Part shown: in pieces, positions 20,059 to 28,678 of the stretch
Position numbering within the stretch: the stretch's first letter is position 1
Layout of the letters: the number at the start of each line of letters is the position of its first letter
Assembly (NCBI RefSeq): GCF_049933045.1
Contig: NZ_CP187926.1
Location: 4,278,001 to 4,342,000 of the forward strand
DNA length: 64,000 bases
Direction: 5' to 3'
From: Pseudocolwellia sp049933045
Lineage (GTDB): Bacteria > Pseudomonadota > Gammaproteobacteria > Enterobacterales > Alteromonadaceae
Notes under the pieces: generated by a model
What the model saw: the letters and a program-made list of their open reading frames with translations, nothing else
The model's database searches: none
Told to the model about the DNA's origin: nothing
Position numbers and translations under genes: made by a program

Positions 20059-21027
20059 ATGTCTAGAACACTGTTTCCTAAAATATCATCTTACCATCAA
20101 GAATGTTTAGATGTAGGTGATGGGCACCAACTGTACTTAGAACAATCAGGAAACCCTAAAGGTATTCCTGTTATTTATTTACATGGTGGACCTGGTGGTG
20201 GTTCTAGCGAAAATCATAGACGTTATTTTGATCCTAATTTATATCATATCATTTTATTTGATCAGCGCGGTTGTGGACAATCCAACCCTGCTCCAAGTAT
20301 TGAAAATAATACTACGAAAGACTTAGTCGCCGATATTGAAAAAATAAGAGAACATTTAAACATAAAACAATGGCTCATTGCTGGAGGTTCTTGGGGTACA
20401 ACATTAGCAATGGTTTATGGTATTGCTTATCCTGAGAAAGTACTTGGATTTATATTGAGAGGTTTATTTTTAGGTACCCAAACTGAGTTTGATTGGCTCT
20501 ATAGACCTGCAGGAGTTCAACGCTTTTTCCCTGAATATTATCAAGAGTTCTGTAAAAATATGTCTGGCGATGAACAATGTGACCCGTTGATTTATTATCA
20601 TAAAAAATTACATTCAGAGAATGAGATAGCCGCTATATCAGCCAGTAAAAAATGGTATTTATGGGAACTAAGACTCGCGAGTCTAGAGCATCCTAGTATT
20701 GGTAGTTTACAGGTAGATGATGCGCACCAAGCTTTGTGTATGGCTAAATTATCGAGTCATTATTTTATTAACAATGCTTTTCTTTCTGAAAATTATATTT
20801 TGAAAAACTTACATAAAATTAAAGATATACCTGCTGTTTTGATCCATGGACGATATGACATGGTTTGCCAATTATACATTGCTCAACAAATTACAGATCA
20901 ATGGGACAATGCACATCTTCATACCTTACCTTGTGCAGGTCATAGTGGCTTTGAACGACAAACCATAGATGCCTTTTGTAAAGCGACTGATACTATGGCT
21001 GAATTTTTAAACGAGAAGGGTTCGTAA
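20059..21027 (+). CDS. pip: Proline iminopeptidase
   Basis: Alpha/beta hydrolase that removes N-terminal proline from peptides (family S33), cytoplasmic. 322 residues. The oxyanion HGGPGGG lies at about residues 41-47, the nucleophile Ser in GGSWGTTLA at about 113, Asp in HGRYDMVC and His in AGHSGFE near the C-terminus. ATG start with GAGG 7 nt upstream. Co-directional with yihY and dtd. Confidence 0.94.
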   Translation: MSRTLFPKISSYHQECLDVGDGHQLYLEQSGNPKGIPVIYLHGGPGGGSSENHRRYFDPNLYHIILFDQRGCGQSNPAPSIENNTTKDLVADIEKIREHLNIKQWLIAGGSWGTTLAMVYGIAYPEKVLGFILRGLFLGTQTEFDWLYRPAGVQRFFPEYYQEFCKNMSGDEQCDPLIYYHKKLHSENEIAAISASKKWYLWELRLASLEHPSIGSLQVDDAHQALCMAKLSSHYFINNAFLSENYILKNLHKIKDIPAVLIHGRYDMVCQLYIAQQITDQWDNAHLHTLPCAGHSGFERQTIDAFCKATDTMAEFLNEKGS

Positions 21028-21033
21028 AGTTAT

Positions 21034-21471
21034 ATGATTGCATTATTACAAAGAGTCACTGAAGCAAGTGTTACTGTAAATGGCGAAATAACAGGTGAAA
21101 TAGAAAAAGGTTTATTAGTATTTGTGGCTATTGAACCAACAGATGATGCAGCTAAAGCTAAGCGTTTAGCTCAAAGAGTCGCTGGGTATCGCATATTTGA
21201 AGATAATAATGGAAAAATGAACCTTAATGTTGAGCAAGCTGGTGGTGAGATTTTAGTGGTTTCTCAGTTCACTTTAGCCGCAGATACATCTAAAGGGTTA
21301 CGTCCGAGTTTTACCAATGCTGCTGCTCCTGAAATCAGTAAAGGTTTGTATGAAGATTTTTGTAAAAACCTTAGAGAATTAGGTTTTAGAGTACCAACGG
21401 GCATTTTTGGTGCTGATATGAAAGTACGATTACTTAATGATGGACCTGTCACTTTTAGACTTACTTGTTAA
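21034..21471 (+). CDS. dtd: D-aminoacyl-tRNA deacylase
   Basis: Hydrolyses D-aminoacyl-tRNAs and glycyl-tRNA-Ala, protecting translation from mischarging. The 145 residues are typical. The dimer active-site motifs SQFTLAADTSKGLRPSF (about residues 77-93) and a GPVTFRL C-terminus (the cross-subunit Gly-Pro motif is NDGPVTF) are both present. ATG start 6 bp after pip. Confidence 0.96.
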   Translation: MIALLQRVTEASVTVNGEITGEIEKGLLVFVAIEPTDDAAKAKRLAQRVAGYRIFEDNNGKMNLNVEQAGGEILVVSQFTLAADTSKGLRPSFTNAAAPEISKGLYEDFCKNLRELGFRVPTGIFGADMKVRLLNDGPVTFRLTC

Positions 21472-21547
21472 CATCAAATTATTAGCACCAAAGTCATCAG
21501 AAAGGTGACTAAAATCGTAATCTAAAAACATAAGAAAAATTAATTAA

Positions 21548-22408
21548 ATGGGCGAAGCTGTGAGTACAAGTGTAGGTATTATAGGGTGTGGGTGGTTAGG
21601 TAAAGCACTAACTGAAAAATTAATAAGTCAGCACTATTCAGTTGTTGTTTCTACTCAGCACCAAGATAAAGTAGAGCAATTATCGCAATTGGGCGCTCAA
21701 GTTGAATGCTTTAGTTTATCTGATTCTTCTCCATCGATTACTGACTTTACACTTTCTTTATTCAAACAGTCTTGCGTTATTATCGCCATACCTCCAGGAA
21801 TACGCCAAGGGCGTAAAGATTATGCAGATAAAATTAAACATATTGTTCAACTTGCACAATCGGGTGATGTAAAACAGCTCATAATGATCAGTTCAACCGC
21901 TGTATATAATGGATTGGATGGGGATATTAAAGAAGATTGTGCATTAAACTTATCTTCAGAAAAAACAGCTATTATTCATCAAGCAGAAGAAGCTGCTCTT
22001 AAATTTTCAGGTGAAACTATTATTTTAAGACTTTCGGGGTTAGTTGGACCTGATAGACACCCTGGTAAGTTTTTAAAAAGTGGTCGCTTGTTATCTGATC
22101 CGGATGCTACAACAAACCTTATTCACCAACATGACGCTGTTGGTTTATTGTTTGGGCTTATCAATGCGCCTGCACATAGCTCTATTTATAATGGGTCAAG
22201 TCATACTTATGTCGCTAAACGTAAATATTACGAACAAGCAGCACTAGAACTTGGACTTGCTAAACCAGAGTTTGTTGAGGTCGTAAATACTAACTCGAAT
22301 AATGATTTATCTGTTGCCAATAAAATTATCAACGCTGATAAAATAAGAAATTTCCTGTCTTATACTTTCCAATATGATGACTTACTGTCTTGGTTATCGC
22401 ATTCATAA
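21548..22408 (+). CDS. NAD(P)-binding epimerase-like protein (YeeZ-like)
   Basis: A 286-residue short-chain/extended SDR-fold protein. It has an N-terminal Rossmann motif GCGWLGKAL (about residues 13-21), an IAIPPG segment, and SSTAVYNGLDGDIKED, matching the SST-x-YG pattern of the YeeZ group. The YxxxK catalytic pair is not clear, so the enzyme activity is unknown. ATG 21548 is used; a GTG at 21560 would remove four residues. It follows dtd by 76 bp and may be in the same transcript. Confidence 0.8.
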   Translation: MGEAVSTSVGIIGCGWLGKALTEKLISQHYSVVVSTQHQDKVEQLSQLGAQVECFSLSDSSPSITDFTLSLFKQSCVIIAIPPGIRQGRKDYADKIKHIVQLAQSGDVKQLIMISSTAVYNGLDGDIKEDCALNLSSEKTAIIHQAEEAALKFSGETIILRLSGLVGPDRHPGKFLKSGRLLSDPDATTNLIHQHDAVGLLFGLINAPAHSSIYNGSSHTYVAKRKYYEQAALELGLAKPEFVEVVNTNSNNDLSVANKIINADKIRNFLSYTFQYDDLLSWLSHS

Positions 22409-22448
22409 TTTTTGTAAATGAAATTTAATTAAAAGTGTTCCAATTGCT

Positions 22449-22673
22449 ATGAGATGGTTTAAAAGTAAAAGCTTCACTCTCTTTATCGTATTATTACTGC
22501 ATATCACTTTGCTTGATCTTGTAATGATCACTTATAAAGGAGCACAAATATTAGTTGATAAGAATATAGAGTTAGAAACGATTATTACTCATCTACTTAT
22601 TGTATGCGTAAGTGTAGGCTTTTATTACTTACTTAATTATCTAGTGAGTCGTTTTAAAAAGTACCTTCAATAA
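22449..22673 (+). CDS. Small membrane protein, 74 aa, unknown
   Basis: Two predicted transmembrane helices (about residues 8-28 and 45-65) with basic ends (RWFKSKS and RFKKYLQ). ATG at 22449, with a second ATG at 22454 out of frame. No family recognised. It lies 40 bp after the YeeZ-like gene on the same strand. Plausible but unproven. Confidence 0.5.
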   Translation: MRWFKSKSFTLFIVLLLHITLLDLVMITYKGAQILVDKNIELETIITHLLIVCVSVGFYYLLNYLVSRFKKYLQ

Positions 22674-22842
22674 GTTCAATGATTAGATGTAGCTTGTTTA
22701 ACTTTAACTTTTATTCTCTTCGCGACTTTATCTAGATTTTCTCTAAATTCCATTTACGTTGTTTTATTTATTAATATTTATAACTTAGCTCATCATTTTC
22801 GTTTTAAAATGCCCTAAGAAATAGTATGTTGCCGATAATTAA

Positions 22843-22880
22843 CCTATATTAGTTCATTAATAAGAATAAACTAATATAGG
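22843..22880. promoter_or_regulatory. 12-bp inverted repeat in the qmcA leader
   Basis: CCTATATTAGTT (22843-22854) and AACTAATATAGG (22869-22880) are perfect complements and end 11 nt before the qmcA ATG. As RNA the hairpin could hold the purine-rich AGG near the ribosome binding site. As DNA it could be an operator. Confidence 0.45.
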
Positions 22881-22891
22881 AATACAGGCAC

Positions 22892-23878
22892 ATGGAATTA
22901 CTTTTACCTCTCATCTCAAGTCCCATTTTATGGATCACTCTTGTTGTATTATATACCTTAAAGAAGGGCATTTATTTTGTTCCACAAAACAGAGGTTATG
23001 TAATTTATACCTTAGGGAAGTACGATAAAACCTTATCAGCAGGACTTAACTTTATTATTCCGTTTGTTCAATCAGTTGCAGCCGACAGAAACTTAAAAGA
23101 GCAATCTTTAGATATTGCATCTCAATCGGCTATTACCAAAGATAACATTTCATTAGAACTTGATGGCATTTTGTTTATGAAGGTTATAGATGCTGGTGCG
23201 GCAACCAATAACATTACCGATTATAAATTGTCGGTAACACAACTTGCGATGACAACTATGCGTAATGCTATTGGTTCAATGGAACTTGATGAGTGTTTTC
23301 AATCAAGAGACATGATTAATGCAACCATATTAGCAGCAATGACTGAAGCTACATCTCCTTGGGGTGTAATGGTTACTCGATATGAAATTCGCGATATTAG
23401 TCCACCACAAAGTATCCGTGAAGATATGGAAAAACAAATGACAGCAGAACGAGAAAAACGTTCTGTTATCTTAACAGCACAAGGTGTTAAAACAGCGTCG
23501 ATAACTGAAGCTGAAGGCTTAAAAGCCGCACGAGTATTAGATGCTGAAGCGTCAAAAGCAGAGCAAGTATTAAATGCAGAAGCAGATAAAGAAAAACAAA
23601 TTTTAGAAGCAACAGGTAAAGCCGAAGCCATTCGCTTAGTTGCCGAGGCCGAAGCTGCAGCATTAGCCACTATAGGTGATGCTGCAAATACTGATAGTGG
23701 TAAAGCCGCTATAACGCTTAACTTAGCTCAAGATGCCATTGCTGCTCATAAGGCAATTGCTTCGCAAAGTACAGTTGTATTAACTGATGGTAAAACAGGT
23801 GACAATATTGCTAACACCGTAGCGCAAGCTATTGCTGTTTCAGGATCTTTAAAGTTACCTCAAGTTAGTGCATCTTAA
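22892..23878 (+). CDS. qmcA: SPFH/band-7 membrane protein QmcA (paraslipin)
   Basis: 328 residues: one N-terminal membrane helix (about 5-25), then the SPFH domain (about 30-190), then a long alanine/glutamate-rich coiled-coil (about 190-270), repetitive in AEGLKAARVLDAEASKAE-like units. Stomatin-like proteins form large ring or cage oligomers at membrane microdomains and often associate with membrane proteases. It is followed by nfeD after 22 bp, the usual partner, so the two form an operon. Confidence 0.93.
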   Translation: MELLLPLISSPILWITLVVLYTLKKGIYFVPQNRGYVIYTLGKYDKTLSAGLNFIIPFVQSVAADRNLKEQSLDIASQSAITKDNISLELDGILFMKVIDAGAATNNITDYKLSVTQLAMTTMRNAIGSMELDECFQSRDMINATILAAMTEATSPWGVMVTRYEIRDISPPQSIREDMEKQMTAEREKRSVILTAQGVKTASITEAEGLKAARVLDAEASKAEQVLNAEADKEKQILEATGKAEAIRLVAEAEAAALATIGDAANTDSGKAAITLNLAQDAIAAHKAIASQSTVVLTDGKTGDNIANTVAQAIAVSGSLKLPQVSAS

Positions 23879-23900
23879 AGTTAACTTTTAAGGATTATAT

Positions 23901-24368
23901 ATGGACCTCATTAATTACTTTTCAGAGCATCATGCTCAATTTCTTTATTTGATAGCGGGTATAAGTTTTATAGTTGAACTTACCGTACTTGGAATGAGCG
24001 GACCTTTATTATTTATCGCTATTGCTAGTGTGTTGACAGGGATTTTCGTGCAACTCAATATATTGTCTGGTTGGGAGAGTGAGCTTTTATCTGTTGGTGT
24101 TCTAACTGCATTGATTGCATTGTTGTTATGGAAACCTCTTAAGTCTTTTCAAAACTCAAGCAGTGGCTCAGATACCAGCAGCGATATGATTGGTAAGCAG
24201 GTACCGAGTTCTGCTGAAATTACTCATGTGGCAGGGAAAATACGTTTTTCAGGTGTTGATTGGAGTGCTAGATTAGCAAGTGATTGTGCTGTTGATGCTA
24301 TTCAAGCTGATAAGCCATGCGTTATAACAGGCGTAGACGGTAATGTTATGTTGGTAAAACCGCTATAA
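23901..24368 (+). CDS. NfeD-family membrane protein
   Basis: 155 residues: three hydrophobic helices in the first ~80 residues, then a soluble OB-fold (about 95-155) ending GVDGNVMLVKPL, as in short NfeD proteins such as E. coli YbbK. NfeD OB domains are thought to bind the SPFH partner. Here the partner QmcA is directly upstream. Confidence 0.9.
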   Translation: MDLINYFSEHHAQFLYLIAGISFIVELTVLGMSGPLLFIAIASVLTGIFVQLNILSGWESELLSVGVLTALIALLLWKPLKSFQNSSSGSDTSSDMIGKQVPSSAEITHVAGKIRFSGVDWSARLASDCAVDAIQADKPCVITGVDGNVMLVKPL

Positions 24369-24414
24369 GTTAGTAGGTTAATATTATAAATAAATTAGTA
24401 TAAAAATCAGCATC

Positions 24415-24447
24415 AAAAAAGCCAAATCATAGTGATTTGGCTTTTTG
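24415..24447. terminator. Bidirectional terminator between nfeD and hutH
   Basis: AAAAAAGCCAAATCA-TAG-TGATTTGGCTTTTT: a 9-bp GC-containing stem extended by A/T pairs, with T-runs on both strands, between convergent genes. Confidence 0.92.
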
Positions 24448-24477
24448 TTTTATACGCGTTATTTAAGCAGGACTTAG

Positions 24478-26022
24478 TTACAAGCTTGGTAATAAACCTT
24501 GAGTTGAGAACTGGTTAAATACCGCATTAGAAATAATACCTGAGGCTTTTTCAATATCAGGTGAAAAGTGTCTATCTTTATCATAAAAACTCACTTGATC
24601 ACGTAAAATCTGTTTAGCTTTTTCTATGATTAGTGAACCTTTTAATGGGCTTCTGTAATCTAAACCTTGAGCAGATGCTAAATATTCAATGGCTAATACG
24701 CCGTTAGTATTTTCACTCATTTCTGCCAAGCGTCTACCTGCGAAGGTTGCCATAGAAACATGATCTTCTTGATTTGCTGAAGTCGGTAAACTATCGACAG
24801 AAGCGGGATGAGCTAATGATTTATTTTCAGAAGCTAATGCAGCTGAAGTTACTTGAGCAATCATGAAGCCTGAGTTTAACCCGCCATTATCCACTAAAAA
24901 CGGAGGTAAATTACTTAAGTGAGAATCTATCAGTAACGCCATTCTTCTTTCAGAGAGCGAACCTATTTCAGCAATCGCTAAAGCTAAGTTATCTGCAGCC
25001 ATAGCAACTGGTTCTGCATGAAAATTACCTGCAGAAATAAAGTCACCTTCATTAGCAAATACTAAAGGGTTATCAGTAACGCCATTGGCTTCAATATGTA
25101 ACACGTCGGCTGCTTGTCTTATTTGCGTTAAACAGGCACCCATTACTTGAGGCTGGCAACGAAGTGAGTAAGGGTCTTGTACTTTTTCACATTTTTCATG
25201 TGATGATCCAATCTCAGAGTTTGTACTTAATACATGTCGGTAAGCCTTTGCGACATCAATTTGCCCTATTTGTCCGCGTACAATATGAACTCTTTCATCA
25301 AAAGGTGCTCTGCTACCTAAAGCTGCTTCAACAGACATCGAACCAATAACAACTGCTGCTGAGAATAAGTCTTCTGATAAAAATAAACCTTCAAGAGCAA
25401 ATGCTGTAGAGGCTTGTGTGCCGTTGAGTAATGCCAAACCTTCTTTCGCCGCTAAGGTTATAGGCTCTAATCCTGCTATAGCTAAAGCTTCTTTGGCTGG
25501 AAGTACTTGGTTTTGATAAGTCATCTCACCTTCACCTAATAAAGGTAAAACCATATGAGATAAAGGGGCTAAATCGCCAGATGCGCCAACTGAACCTTTT
25601 TTGGGTACGCATGGGTAAACTTTTTTATTTAACAGCGTTATTAAGGTTTGAATGACTTGTAAACGAATACCTGAAAAACCACGAGATAATGAATTTATTT
25701 TTAATACCATCATTAATCTAACGGTGGACTCGTCCATGTTTTTTCCAAAACCAGCCGAATGAGATAAAACAATGGAACGTTGTAGTAACTCTAATTCATC
25801 ATTTTTAATACGTGTGCTGGCGAGTAAACCAAAGCCTGTATTTATTCCGTATACCACTCTATTTTCTTTAATAACTTGTTGAACAGCTTCTGCACTTTTA
25901 TTGATGTTCTCAAAAGCGTTTTCATTAAGTGTAAAATGATCATAGCCATTACGTTGTACGGTACGTAACTGTTGTAAAGTCAGCTTTCCTGGAGATATGT
26001 TTAAGGTGTTTACTTGTGTCAT
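24478..26022 (-). CDS. hutH: Histidine ammonia-lyase HutH
   Basis: First step of histidine degradation: L-histidine to urocanate plus ammonia. 514 residues. The MIO cofactor forms from Ala147-Ser148-Gly149 in GSVGASGDLAPLSH. The active-site segment YGINTGFG is at 58-65, and GNFHAEP and the Q/E-rich NQEDHVSM segment are present. ATG with GGAGATAACC upstream. It follows hutU by 9 bp in the hutC-hutU-hutH run. Confidence 0.97.
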   Translation of the reverse strand: MTQVNTLNISPGKLTLQQLRTVQRNGYDHFTLNENAFENINKSAEAVQQVIKENRVVYGINTGFGLLASTRIKNDELELLQRSIVLSHSAGFGKNMDESTVRLMMVLKINSLSRGFSGIRLQVIQTLITLLNKKVYPCVPKKGSVGASGDLAPLSHMVLPLLGEGEMTYQNQVLPAKEALAIAGLEPITLAAKEGLALLNGTQASTAFALEGLFLSEDLFSAAVVIGSMSVEAALGSRAPFDERVHIVRGQIGQIDVAKAYRHVLSTNSEIGSSHEKCEKVQDPYSLRCQPQVMGACLTQIRQAADVLHIEANGVTDNPLVFANEGDFISAGNFHAEPVAMAADNLALAIAEIGSLSERRMALLIDSHLSNLPPFLVDNGGLNSGFMIAQVTSAALASENKSLAHPASVDSLPTSANQEDHVSMATFAGRRLAEMSENTNGVLAIEYLASAQGLDYRSPLKGSLIIEKAKQILRDQVSFYDKDRHFSPDIEKASGIISNAVFNQFSTQGLLPSL

Positions 26023-26031
26023 GGTTATCTC

Positions 26032-27750
26032 CTAAGCTTGTTTTGTGTTTTGGGTATTGTTAGTGATCATAGGTAAGTTTAAACCTTGTTCTTGCGCACA
26101 GGTTTGTGCTAGTTCGTATCCTGCATCGGCATGTCGCATAACACCTGTGGCAGGGTCATTCCAAAGTACACGACTTAAGCGCTTTTTAGCTGCTTCCGTT
26201 CCGTCGGCAACAATAACTACACCTGAATGTTGGCTAAAGCCCATGCCTACGCCACCACCGTGATGAAGGCTTACCCAAGTTGCTCCGCCTGATGTTGAAA
26301 GTAGAGCATTCAGTAAAGGCCAGTCAGAAACGGCATCTGAACCATCTTTCATACTTTCTGTCTCACGGTTAGGTGAAGCAACAGAGCCAGAATCTAAATG
26401 GTCTCTTCCAATTACAACGGGTGCTGATAATTCGCCTGAAGCAACCATGTCGTTAAAAGCAACCGCTAAACGAGCACGATCTTTTAGACCAACCCAACAA
26501 ATACGTGCTGGCAGCCCTTGAAATTCAATACGCTCGCGTGCCATATCTAACCAGTTATGTAGATGTGGGTTATCAGGAATAAGTTCTTTAACTTTAGCGT
26601 CTGTTTTATAAATGTCTTCAGGATCACCTGATAATGCGACCCAACGAAATGGACCTATGCCTTCACAAAATAATGGACGTACGTAAGCTGGAACAAAACC
26701 TGGAAAATCAAAGGCATTGGTAACACCTTCTTCTAAAGCCATTTGGCGAATGTTGTTACCATAATCGGTTGTTGCCGCACCTGCCTTTTGTAAATCAAGC
26801 ATAGCTTGTACTTGTATCGCCATGGATTGTTTTGCAGCTTTTACTACGTTAGCTTCATTTTCTTTTCTACGCTCAACAGCTTCTTCCATCGTCCAACCTT
26901 GAGGTAAGTAACCATTAAGGGGATCATGAGCGGAAGTTTGATCGGTTACTACATCTGGCGTTATGCCACGTTTTACTAATTCAGGAAATACATCAGCGGC
27001 ATTACCAAGTAAGCCAACAGAAACTGCTTCACCTTTTGATGTAGCTTCATTAATCATTGCTAAGGCTTCATCTAAAGACGTAGCTTTCTTATCAACGTAA
27101 CGTGTTTTTAATCTGAAATCGATGCGTGATTCGTCACACTCGACAACCAATGCTGAAAACCCAGCCATAGTTGCTGCTAAAGGTTGAGCTCCACCCATAC
27201 CGCCTAAGCCGCCTGTAAGTACCCACTTACCTTTAGCACTACCACCAAAATGTTGTTTTGCCATAGCAACAAAGGTTTCATATGTTCCTTGAACAATACC
27301 TTGCGAGCCGATGTAGATCCAAGAGCCAGCCGTCATTTGGCCGTACATCATCAAGCCTTTCTTATCTAACTCATTGAAGTGTTCCCACGTTGCCCAATGA
27401 GGTACGAGGTTAGAGTTAGCAATAAGTACGCGTGGTGCATCTTCGTGTGTTGTAAAAACACCTACAGGCTTACCTGATTGAATAAGTAAGGTTTCATAAT
27501 TTTCAAGCTGCTCAAGGGTTTCAACTATTTTATCAAAACATTCCCAATCTCTTGCTGCTCTGCCAATACCGCCATATACCACAAGCGATTGAGGATGCTC
27601 TGCTACTTCAGCATCAAGGTTGTTCATTAGCATGCGCTTAGCCGCTTCAGTTAACCAACTTTTAGTCGTGATTGTTGTGCCAGTGTCAGCCTTTATAATT
27701 CGGCTTGTATCAATGCGTTTATCCGCGATGTTTTTTTCATTCGTGGTCAT
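26032..27750 (-). CDS. hutU: Urocanate hydratase HutU
   Basis: Converts urocanate to imidazolonepropionate using tightly bound NAD+. 572 residues, slightly longer than the usual ~557 because of an N-terminal extension. The NAD-binding glycine-rich GGLGGMGGAQP is at 180-190, and the C-terminal HHGGGVGMGFSQHSG segment is intact. ATG with GAGG 9 nt upstream. Second gene of the minus-strand hut operon, 36 bp after hutC. Confidence 0.97.
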   Translation of the reverse strand: MTTNEKNIADKRIDTSRIIKADTGTTITTKSWLTEAAKRMLMNNLDAEVAEHPQSLVVYGGIGRAARDWECFDKIVETLEQLENYETLLIQSGKPVGVFTTHEDAPRVLIANSNLVPHWATWEHFNELDKKGLMMYGQMTAGSWIYIGSQGIVQGTYETFVAMAKQHFGGSAKGKWVLTGGLGGMGGAQPLAATMAGFSALVVECDESRIDFRLKTRYVDKKATSLDEALAMINEATSKGEAVSVGLLGNAADVFPELVKRGITPDVVTDQTSAHDPLNGYLPQGWTMEEAVERRKENEANVVKAAKQSMAIQVQAMLDLQKAGAATTDYGNNIRQMALEEGVTNAFDFPGFVPAYVRPLFCEGIGPFRWVALSGDPEDIYKTDAKVKELIPDNPHLHNWLDMARERIEFQGLPARICWVGLKDRARLAVAFNDMVASGELSAPVVIGRDHLDSGSVASPNRETESMKDGSDAVSDWPLLNALLSTSGGATWVSLHHGGGVGMGFSQHSGVVIVADGTEAAKKRLSRVLWNDPATGVMRHADAGYELAQTCAQEQGLNLPMITNNTQNTKQA

Positions 27751-27786
27751 TCTTCAATCCTCATCTTTCAAAATTATTGGCTAGTT

Positions 27787-28527
27787 TTAAAAAACTAAGC
27801 GGCTACCTAAGCGATACTTGTCACCTGGTGAAGTTAATATGGCTAAACTGACAACGCCGTTACTTGACCATGTTCTGCGTTTAACTTGTAAACAAGGCTT
27901 TGTGGTTGCGATTTTTAATAGCTCAGCGACTGATCGCGATGCAAGTATGGCTTCAATTTCGTGTGTTGCTTCTGTAAGCGGCGCTTCTAGCGTTAAGTAT
28001 TCGTGCGGAGTTATTTGATTAAAATCTTGTTTAATATAATCAGGTACCAAAGCACTATTTACGTATCTTTGTTCGAGTTGAATAGGTTCATCGTTCTCAA
28101 AATGTAATAGTTCTGAATAATAAACAGAGTCTGAAGCTGACACATTTAATAATATGGCGAGCTCGTTGGTGACGTCTACTTTTTCTAAAGTTATCGTTTC
28201 AGAACTATGTTGATGACCGCGTTCAAAAATTTCGTCAGCTATACTTCTAATTTCTAAAATTGATGATTGTGATTTAAAGGTCGCAACAAAAGTGCCTGCA
28301 CCTTGAGAACGTACAAGTACACCTTGTTCGGTTAATTCTTGTAACGCTCTTCTTGCAGTCATTCTGCTAACAGAAAACTGTTCAGCAAGTTCGTTTTCAG
28401 AAGGCACTTTTTTATTTTGTTGCCAAAGTCCTGATTCTATTTTCTGGCAGATAAACTGTTTGATAACAGTAAACTTGGCTGCTGACTTTTTTTTAATTGG
28501 TGCTTTTGCTGGCGTCTTTGCTTTCAT
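27787..28527 (-). CDS. hutC: Histidine utilisation repressor HutC (GntR/UTRA)
   Basis: Repressor of hut genes, relieved by urocanate. 246 residues: a lysine-rich N-terminal extension (about 1-18) not seen in most HutC proteins, a GntR winged HTH (VPSENELAEQFSVSRMTARRALQEL, about 42-66), then the UTRA ligand domain with the C-terminal EAILASRSVAELL and TWSSNGVVSLAILTSPGDKYRL. It is first in the hutCUH transcript, so it is autoregulated through the palindrome between hutC and hutI. Confidence 0.93.
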   Translation of the reverse strand: MKAKTPAKAPIKKKSAAKFTVIKQFICQKIESGLWQQNKKVPSENELAEQFSVSRMTARRALQELTEQGVLVRSQGAGTFVATFKSQSSILEIRSIADEIFERGHQHSSETITLEKVDVTNELAILLNVSASDSVYYSELLHFENDEPIQLEQRYVNSALVPDYIKQDFNQITPHEYLTLEAPLTEATHEIEAILASRSVAELLKIATTKPCLQVKRRTWSSNGVVSLAILTSPGDKYRLGSRLVF

Positions 28528-28592
28528 CTTGATCCCAAACTGTGTTTTTAAATGTCTATCTTATTTATACAATCTCATTTTATTTACTAAAA

Positions 28593-28620
28593 ATCAACAC
28601 TTGTATATACAAGTGTTGAT
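28593..28620. promoter_or_regulatory. HutC operator (28-bp perfect palindrome)
   Basis: A perfect 28-bp inverted repeat centred on CTTGTATATACAAG, the recognised HutC core, extended by ATCAACA / TGTTGAT arms. It lies midway between hutC and hutI, 66 bp and 59 bp from the two start codons, so one site can silence both transcripts. Confidence 0.9.
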
Positions 28621-28678
28621 CCTTTTATTGCTATCAAGTAAAGTAAGCTTATCGAGTCGCTACGTAGTGAGTAATAAA

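Noticed and set aside
23299..23670. 123-aa minus-strand ORF opposite qmcA
   Set aside because: Alanine/serine-rich shadow of the repetitive coiled-coil coding region.
28460..28678. Upstream extension of hutI
   Set aside because: It would run through hutC and the HutC operator; ATG 28679 gives the family N-terminus.
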